Origin: Flavobacteriaceae bacterium | Lineage (GTDB): Bacteria > Bacteroidota > Bacteroidia > Flavobacteriales > Flavobacteriaceae | Reading direction: 5' to 3' | Length of the DNA stretch: 6,540 nucleotides | NCBI GenBank assembly: GCA_030633285.1 | Contig: DAOVTC010000062.1 | Span: 1-6,540, forward strand | Program-made: the position numbers and the translations under genes | Shown here: positions 1-4,152 of the stretch, in pieces | Layout of the letters: every line of letters begins with the position of its first letter | Numbering within the stretch: the first letter of the stretch is position 1 | Notes under the pieces: generated by a model | Database searches by the model: none | What the model was told of the DNA's origin: nothing | What the model saw: the letters and a program-made list of their open reading frames with translations, nothing else

Positions 1-401
1 CAAATATTGCTTCTTTCAAAAGCAAAACAATGGCTCAAAAAGTAGCAGATATATATCTTGATAACATTATGGAGCCGATTAAAAAAGAAAAAACTTTAAC
101 AAAATCAGATAAATCTGGAGAAATTATTTTTATAAGTACTAAAGATTTCAAACAATATGAGGGCTCTTATTACAGTGAAGAATTAGAAATTAATTATTTG
201 ATTTTTTATAAAAATAATAAGCTGTTTTATAGAGTAAAAAAAAATCAAGTTGAATTAAAAGCAATAGAAACAGACACTTTTACTAATAATCTAAATCTAG
301 AATTGGTATTTAACAGAGATGAAAATAACATCATTTCTGGGTTTATTGTTAACGCAGGAAGAGTCCAAAATTTGGTTTTTATTAAAATAATACAGAATTA
401 A
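1..401 (+). CDS. Beta-lactamase-type serine hydrolase, C-terminal part only (5' end outside window)
   Basis: Only the last ~132 residues are visible. The frame is open to the left edge, and the first in-frame ATG (position 30) lies inside a conserved-looking helix reading SKTMAQKVADIYL, so it is an internal Met rather than the start. This helix, followed by a linker rich in Lys and Thr and then a beta-rich stretch (phrases such as YEGSYYSEEL, LFYRVKKNQVEL and a final GRVQNLVFIKI), resembles the small lipocalin-like C-terminal domain that follows the catalytic domain in many Bacteroidota serine hydrolases of the beta-lactamase/PBP4-like (S12) group. The catalytic SxxK and YxN motifs would lie upstream and cannot be checked, so activity (D-amino-acid peptidase, esterase or none) is unknown. 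It is convergent with the epimerase gene, and its TAA stop overlaps that gene's stop. The family call rests on recall of domain texture, so it is moderate. Confidence 0.7.
   Translation, partial: NIASFKSKTMAQKVADIYLDNIMEPIKKEKTLTKSDKSGEIIFISTKDFKQYEGSYYSEELEINYLIFYKNNKLFYRVKKNQVELKAIETDTFTNNLNLELVFNRDENNIISGFIVNAGRVQNLVFIKIIQN
398..401. other. Shared palindromic TTAA: overlapping stop codons of two convergent genes
   Basis: The four bases TTAA contain the plus-strand stop (399-401, TAA) and the minus-strand stop (read from 400 to 398, TAA). The serine hydrolase and the epimerase therefore overlap by 4 bp tail to tail, with no intergenic room for a terminator between them. Each transcript must end within, or run antisense into, the other gene. 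The reading is direct from the sequence. Confidence 0.97.
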
Positions 402-1453
402 TTATTAACATCATTTTTTATTTTTCCCCATGCAACTTCAGGATTTATAAGTCCTATACCCGGAATATCATTATTCATAAGTTTACCATCTATAGTTTCT
501 ATACCCCTATATGGATTATTTGTTACACCAAGATTTCCATCAAGATCTACCCAATCTGCCAAAGAAGCCAAATGAAATGCTGCTGAAATGGAACAAGAAG
601 TTTCTGACATGCACCCAAGCATAACTTTTAATCCTTTCTTTTTAGCTAACTGAGCCATTTTTAGCCCCTCATTTAATCCTGTTGATTTTACTAATTTAAT
701 ATTAATTCCGTGGTAAAAATTATCTGCTCTTTCAACATCCTTTAACCTTTGAATACCTTCATCTCCAACAATTGGTAATGGGCTTTCTGATTTCAACCAT
801 GCCATTTCTTCTTCCATCGAAACCGGCATTGGTTGTTCAATAAAAACTACACCCTTTTCTTTTAACCAATAAATATGTTCTAAAGCAAGTGATTTATCTT
901 TCCATCCTTGATTAGCATCAACATAAAGAGGTTGATTTGATACATTTCTTACTGCTTCTATAACTTTACGATCATTATCAGAGCCTAGCTTGATTTTGAG
1001 AAACTGAAAATCTTTCGCTTCAAGAGTTCTTTCTTTAATAATCTCTGGAGTATCAATACTAATTGTTTTTGATGTGCTAATACTTCTTACTTCTGGTAAA
1101 TCAAATAATCTATAACAAGGTTTACCCGAAAGCTTTCCGGCAATATCATGTAATGCAATATCAATGGAGGCTTTTACTGCTGTATTACCTGGTGATATAC
1201 TATCAATATAGAGCATTATACCTTCAATATCAAATGGATTTTTAAACCCTGAGAGATCAACTTTAGAAATAAATTTTATTGCTGACTTTTGAGTTTCCCC
1301 ATACAACGGCGGCATTGAGGCCTCTCCATATCCAATAACATCTTCAAACTGAATGGCTGTTAAAAGTAAAGGAGTTGAAGAACGAGCCCCTCTTGCAATT
1401 CTAAACACATATTTCATGTTTAAGGTATATGGTTGATAGCTAATTTTAAACAT
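398..1453 (-). CDS. Dipeptide epimerase (L-Ala-D/L-Glu epimerase type, enolase superfamily)
   Basis: A complete 351-residue protein of normal family length with no signal peptide, so cytoplasmic. It shows the muconate-lactonizing-enzyme subgroup architecture: an N-terminal capping domain (about 1-120) and a TIM-like barrel. Visible catalytic elements are the KIK pair (K153, K155), metal ligands D179 (DANQGW), E206 (EQPMP) and D231 (GDEG), the second base K253 (NIKLVK), and the dipeptide-epimerase DxD motif D303-L-D305 that binds the substrate amino group. The 20s loop reads FRIARGARS; R24 falls where E. coli AEE (YcjG) has the Arg said to bind the Glu side chain, which favours an acidic dipeptide such as L-Ala-D-Glu from murein. 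The enzyme inverts the alpha-carbon of the second residue so that ordinary peptidases can cleave the dipeptide. The ATG at 1453 fits the N-terminal beta strand; no Shine-Dalgarno is seen. It follows the T9SS gene by 64 bp on the same strand. The family is secure; the exact substrate is inferred. Confidence 0.93.
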   Translation of the reverse strand: MFKISYQPYTLNMKYVFRIARGARSSTPLLLTAIQFEDVIGYGEASMPPLYGETQKSAIKFISKVDLSGFKNPFDIEGIMLYIDSISPGNTAVKASIDIALHDIAGKLSGKPCYRLFDLPEVRSISTSKTISIDTPEIIKERTLEAKDFQFLKIKLGSDNDRKVIEAVRNVSNQPLYVDANQGWKDKSLALEHIYWLKEKGVVFIEQPMPVSMEEEMAWLKSESPLPIVGDEGIQRLKDVERADNFYHGINIKLVKSTGLNEGLKMAQLAKKKGLKVMLGCMSETSCSISAAFHLASLADWVDLDGNLGVTNNPYRGIETIDGKLMNNDIPGIGLINPEVAWGKIKNDVNN

Positions 1454-1517
1454 TATATATTGTTTTTTAAAAACTCATGATTTAAAATAATAAATAGTTT
1501 TCTAATATATTTACTTA
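1454..1517 (-). promoter_or_regulatory. A/T-rich leader upstream of the epimerase gene; no promoter resolved
   Basis: This 64-bp spacer is almost entirely A/T and holds a T6-A5 near-palindrome flanked by G and C (1462-1474). I find no Bacteroidota-type -7 box (TAnnTTTG) with an upstream TTTG, and no Shine-Dalgarno. An A-rich leader just before the start is usual for this phylum. The spacing allows either read-through from the T9SS gene or a weak independent promoter, and the sequence alone does not decide. Confidence 0.3.
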
Positions 1518-1529
1518 TTACAAGTAAAT
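1509..1529. terminator. Possible weak hairpin over the stop codon of the T9SS gene
   Basis: ATTTACTT (1509-1516) and AAGTAAAT (1522-1529) are perfect 8-bp inverted arms around a 5-base loop that contains part of the TAA stop (1518-1520). The stem has only one G:C pair, and on the minus strand it is not followed by a clean U-tract, so as an intrinsic terminator it would be weak. It could slow exonucleases or attenuate read-through into the epimerase gene. Such AT-only palindromes also occur by chance in DNA of this composition. Confidence 0.3.
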
Positions 1530-1745
1530 TAATTTTTTAGAAGTTATTCCAATATTAGTTGTGATTTTTAAAATATAAACACCACTAACAATTTTATTTA
1601 ATTCAAAATTCATTGAATTCTTATTTTTTAAATTTTTTTTAATAATTATTTTTTGTCCAAATAAATTAAATATTTCTATGTATTCAATATAATTTCCCGT
1701 TACTGTAAATTTACCTCTGGTTGGATTTGGTGTTACAGAAATTTT
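1518..1745 (-). other. Type A T9SS C-terminal sorting domain (region of the CDS)
   Basis: Codons for residues 338-412 of the secreted protein. The order of elements is characteristic: an NP-x-x-G-x-F opening strand, an I-x-N-x-x-G-Q strand, an S-G-x-Y-x-L-K-I strand, and a final Lys-rich strand. In known members this domain is recognised by the outer-membrane T9SS translocon and cleaved by the PorU sortase, often with attachment to an anionic lipopolysaccharide. Whether this cargo is anchored or released cannot be told from the sequence. Confidence 0.88.
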
Positions 1746-2756
1746 TTGATCAAGATCAAAATTATCCGTACCTAAAGTACTAGGAAATATAGTACTCAAT
1801 GCATTACTCATTTTTTCCCATCCAGTTTCGTCATTTCTCAACTTAGATTTTTCCTGCTCTATATGAATAAATCTCCCCGAAGTTGTTGCTGCTGAAGTAT
1901 TACAATGATCTGAAGAATCATTAATAAGTCTTCCTTGAGTATTAGTGAATCCGGTAAGGCGTTCCCAACTAGTATTTATATGAACCAATTCAAAAGTTAA
2001 AGTGTTATCTTCTTCTAAAAGTGCTTCTTTAATCGAAATTGCATAATCAATAATTGGTGTTTCTCGAGTCCCATTACTCATAATTACATATGGGTCTGAG
2101 TCTCTTTTTGCAAAACCATGTAATTGAATAAAAACTGAATTTGATATATTTTCAAATAAATTTTCTGTTGTTTTTTGAAACATTGAATTTACATTATGAG
2201 CCATATCTGAAATTCTGTAAAACTCACTAGATCCACAAACACTAGTTGTTCCTGAACATGAAGAAAAACTGTCACTATTACAACGATGAGTCCCATTGAT
2301 AAAAACTGCTCTTGCTACTGTGTTTTTAAAACAATAAATAGCCTGTTTACCGGTATTTGTGTCAAAATTTGAATGTGGTGCTTGAATAATCAAATTATCT
2401 CTAATAGGAGTTTTACTAAAAACATAGGTTCCCCAATAATTAGATTGTGGACTCAATTCTTCAAGAACATAAAATATCTGAGTTAGTGAAACAGAAGTAT
2501 CCGTAAACTCCGTGATTTGATAGTTAATTGTACTTGCATTTGATCTTGCATCAATAAGATTATCTGCCAATACAAAATCAACAACAGTATTCCATGTATT
2601 TAATTGTGTATTACTTGGTACAACATAATTATTCTCTGAACTTCCAGGAGCATTATCAATTATATTTCCAATATAAATTTCAATATTACCTGTTTCAACT
2701 TGTGCGAAAAAACTAGTTGAAATTATTAAAAAAAATAAATTTGTAAAATTTCTCAT
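1518..2756 (-). CDS. T9SS-secreted protein, putative divergent metal-dependent hydrolase
   Basis: A complete 412-residue protein. Residues 1-19 are a signal peptide (R2, hydrophobic LFFLIISTSFF, then FAQ, a typical flavobacterial cleavage zone). Residues 338-412 form a type A T9SS C-terminal sorting domain: TPNPTRGKF, EIFNLFGQKI, VSGVYILKI and a basic tail SKKLIYL. The protein should thus cross the inner membrane by Sec and the outer membrane by T9SS, losing the tail. The central part (about 20-325) is not a family I can name. It carries motif-like islands: APHSNFDTNTG (126-136, H128, D132), NGTHRCN (154-160), DMAHN (184-188), QLHGF (211-215, H213) and HIEQE (298-302). PHS, a following Arg-containing segment, a later LHG and a Glu recall N-formylglutamate amidohydrolase-like zinc enzymes, but this is inference. 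Five cysteines (142, 159, 167, 174, 285) could form disulfides outside the cell. It lies downstream of two M14 peptidase genes on the same strand. Confidence 0.85.
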   Translation of the reverse strand: MRNFTNLFFLIISTSFFAQVETGNIEIYIGNIIDNAPGSSENNYVVPSNTQLNTWNTVVDFVLADNLIDARSNASTINYQITEFTDTSVSLTQIFYVLEELSPQSNYWGTYVFSKTPIRDNLIIQAPHSNFDTNTGKQAIYCFKNTVARAVFINGTHRCNSDSFSSCSGTTSVCGSSEFYRISDMAHNVNSMFQKTTENLFENISNSVFIQLHGFAKRDSDPYVIMSNGTRETPIIDYAISIKEALLEEDNTLTFELVHINTSWERLTGFTNTQGRLINDSSDHCNTSAATTSGRFIHIEQEKSKLRNDETGWEKMSNALSTIFPSTLGTDNFDLDQKISVTPNPTRGKFTVTGNYIEYIEIFNLFGQKIIIKKNLKNKNSMNFELNKIVSGVYILKITTNIGITSKKLIYL

Positions 2757-2887
2757 AATTTATGAGTATTCATTTAATTAAGCTTTCATTTATCTAACTG
2801 TTTTAAATACCTTTATTAAATGAAAGTTTAATATCTAAAATGCAATATTCTAACTTTTTAGTTATTCTTGTATATAATATAATTTGT
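2757..2887 (-). promoter_or_regulatory. 131-bp intergenic region, probable promoter/leader of the T9SS gene
   Basis: This is the largest gap in the window and separates the M14 pair from the T9SS gene, all on the minus strand. Its size and its inverted repeat make it the best place for a new transcription start. I could not find a convincing TTTG / TAnnTTTG pair on the minus strand, so no promoter box is assigned. There is no Shine-Dalgarno before the ATG at 2756, whose immediate leader is A/T-rich. I see no small ORF or RNA gene in it. Confidence 0.4.
2777..2832. repeat. 16-bp imperfect inverted repeat between the M14 lipoprotein and T9SS genes
   Basis: The left arm ATTAAGCTTTCATTTA (2777-2792) and right arm TAAATGAAAGTTTAAT (2817-2832) are complementary at 15 of 16 positions around a 24-base loop. 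The single exception (2782 opposite 2827) is a G-U wobble in plus-strand RNA and an A-C mismatch in minus-strand RNA. The structure lies 20 bp upstream of the T9SS start codon and 54 bp after the lipoprotein stop. No T-tract follows it in either direction, so it is not a standard terminator. A protein-binding operator, a 5'-UTR stem or a 3'-end stabiliser are open possibilities. Confidence 0.75.
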
Positions 2888-4126
2888 TTAATTTAATAAT
2901 ATACTCATCATTTGTTCGGCAGAAACTTTACTTATTAATTTGATATTTTCTTTTGTTGTTTTATCACCAATTTCATAAGTGATCCCTGTTGTATTATGAG
3001 CATATAAAAACCACCCCTTAGATACGGGCTTTGTACTTTTTCCTGGCTTTTCATTTACTTTATAATTGGGAATATTAACCTCTAAAGCTTTAAACCAATC
3101 TTCATTAAATTGGGGCAGTGATGTGTTAATTGTCTCATCATTTGTATAGAACACATCATACCATGTAGAATGAAAATCTATACCCAATATTAATTTAGAG
3201 TTATTTTTTTTAAGTGTTTTATTAATGAATCTTACGGTTTGTTTTATTTCCGGTTGATTATAAACAGACCAGTCTCTATTCAGATCTACTCCTCCAGCAT
3301 TATGACGCCAGTGGCCTAAATCAACTCCATCAGGATTCATAATTGGAAAAGCTAAAACTCTATATCTTGTTAAAAATTTCTTAGATAATTCTGAACCATT
3401 TAATAAAGTTTCAACAAAATATTGATAGGCAAAAAAACCTGTTACTTCAGGTGGATGTTGACGTGTTAATAAAACAATAATTTCTTTTCCTTTTTTATCT
3501 CCCAAACCTATATCAAGAACCGGTAAATTTCTATCCAAAGCTGATTTTCCAGCACTTTTAATCGATACAATATCTTCTTTACCTTTTGATAAATTCGAAT
3601 ACCAATTTAAAACATCGGTTGATGATTGAATCTCTTGAGCAGCAACTGTAATATGTTCTTTAGTAAGATTTAATTTAATTGTAACAATACTATCCTTTTT
3701 GAAAATAGATGTTGAATCAATTATACTCCAGTTGTCATTAATTTTTAATTTTGGTATGTACCTATGTTTATAACCTATAGGATATTTAAATTCATAATAA
3801 ACAGTTTTAGGAGTGTTTGACCAAGTTTTAAATGCATAATAAGCACTATTGTTAATTGGAACATTCTCAGGATTAATTATCAATAATGCCGTGCTGTCAT
3901 TTTTTACTTGAAAACCATTTAAACGTGCCCCATCAAATTCATTACTAGCATAAATACCTAATTCATTTAATGAATAAGTTTGCTTAACCTGTTTTTTTAT
4001 TGTTTTATCTGTAGTGTCAACAGGTATATCAAAACCAATTTTTTTTAAATTACTACATGCATTTAAAAATAATATTATTCCTATAAAAGAAAATAATTTA
4101 ATTCTGTGTTTTAGCGTTGATTTCAT
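2888..4126 (-). CDS. M14 family zinc carboxypeptidase, lipoprotein
   Basis: A complete 412-residue protein. Residues 1-23 are a lipoprotein signal (basic MKSTLKHRIK, hydrophobic core, lipobox LNAC with lipidated C24), so it should sit on a membrane facing the periplasm or surface. Residues ~48-190 are a beta-rich N-terminal domain like the one preceding the catalytic domain in cytosolic-carboxypeptidase-like (M14) enzymes. The catalytic domain follows. Zinc ligands are H224 and E227 in RQHPPE and H319 in DFHS; substrate carboxylate binding is by N283-R284 in DLNRDW; the general base is E385 in TYEIGD. All key residues are present, so it should be active, removing C-terminal residues or acting on side-chain-linked peptides; specificity is not readable. 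It starts 26 bp after the stop of the larger M14 gene, which implies cotranscription. The ATG is supported by the signal peptide beginning directly at it. Confidence 0.93.
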   Translation of the reverse strand: MKSTLKHRIKLFSFIGIILFLNACSNLKKIGFDIPVDTTDKTIKKQVKQTYSLNELGIYASNEFDGARLNGFQVKNDSTALLIINPENVPINNSAYYAFKTWSNTPKTVYYEFKYPIGYKHRYIPKLKINDNWSIIDSTSIFKKDSIVTIKLNLTKEHITVAAQEIQSSTDVLNWYSNLSKGKEDIVSIKSAGKSALDRNLPVLDIGLGDKKGKEIIVLLTRQHPPEVTGFFAYQYFVETLLNGSELSKKFLTRYRVLAFPIMNPDGVDLGHWRHNAGGVDLNRDWSVYNQPEIKQTVRFINKTLKKNNSKLILGIDFHSTWYDVFYTNDETINTSLPQFNEDWFKALEVNIPNYKVNEKPGKSTKPVSKGWFLYAHNTTGITYEIGDKTTKENIKLISKVSAEQMMSILLN

Positions 4127-4152
4127 TTTTTTATTTTATTTAAAATTGTTTT

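Noticed and set aside
30..32. ATG at 30 as the start of the plus-strand gene
   Set aside because: The frame is open upstream to the window edge and the ATG sits inside a helix typical of the family's interior, with no leader or signal peptide.
1467..1478. Three-codon upstream ORF (ATG AGT TTT TAA) on the minus strand before the epimerase
   Set aside because: Such short ORFs arise readily in AT-rich spacers; there is no ribosome site or regulatory amino-acid run to support a leader peptide.
2777..2832. The long inverted repeat as an intrinsic terminator
   Set aside because: No T-tract follows the stem on either strand and the 24-base loop is long for a terminator.
2844..2862. Small palindrome TAAC-TTTTTA-GTTA in the intergenic region
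   Set aside because: A four-base stem of mostly A/T is expected by chance at this composition.
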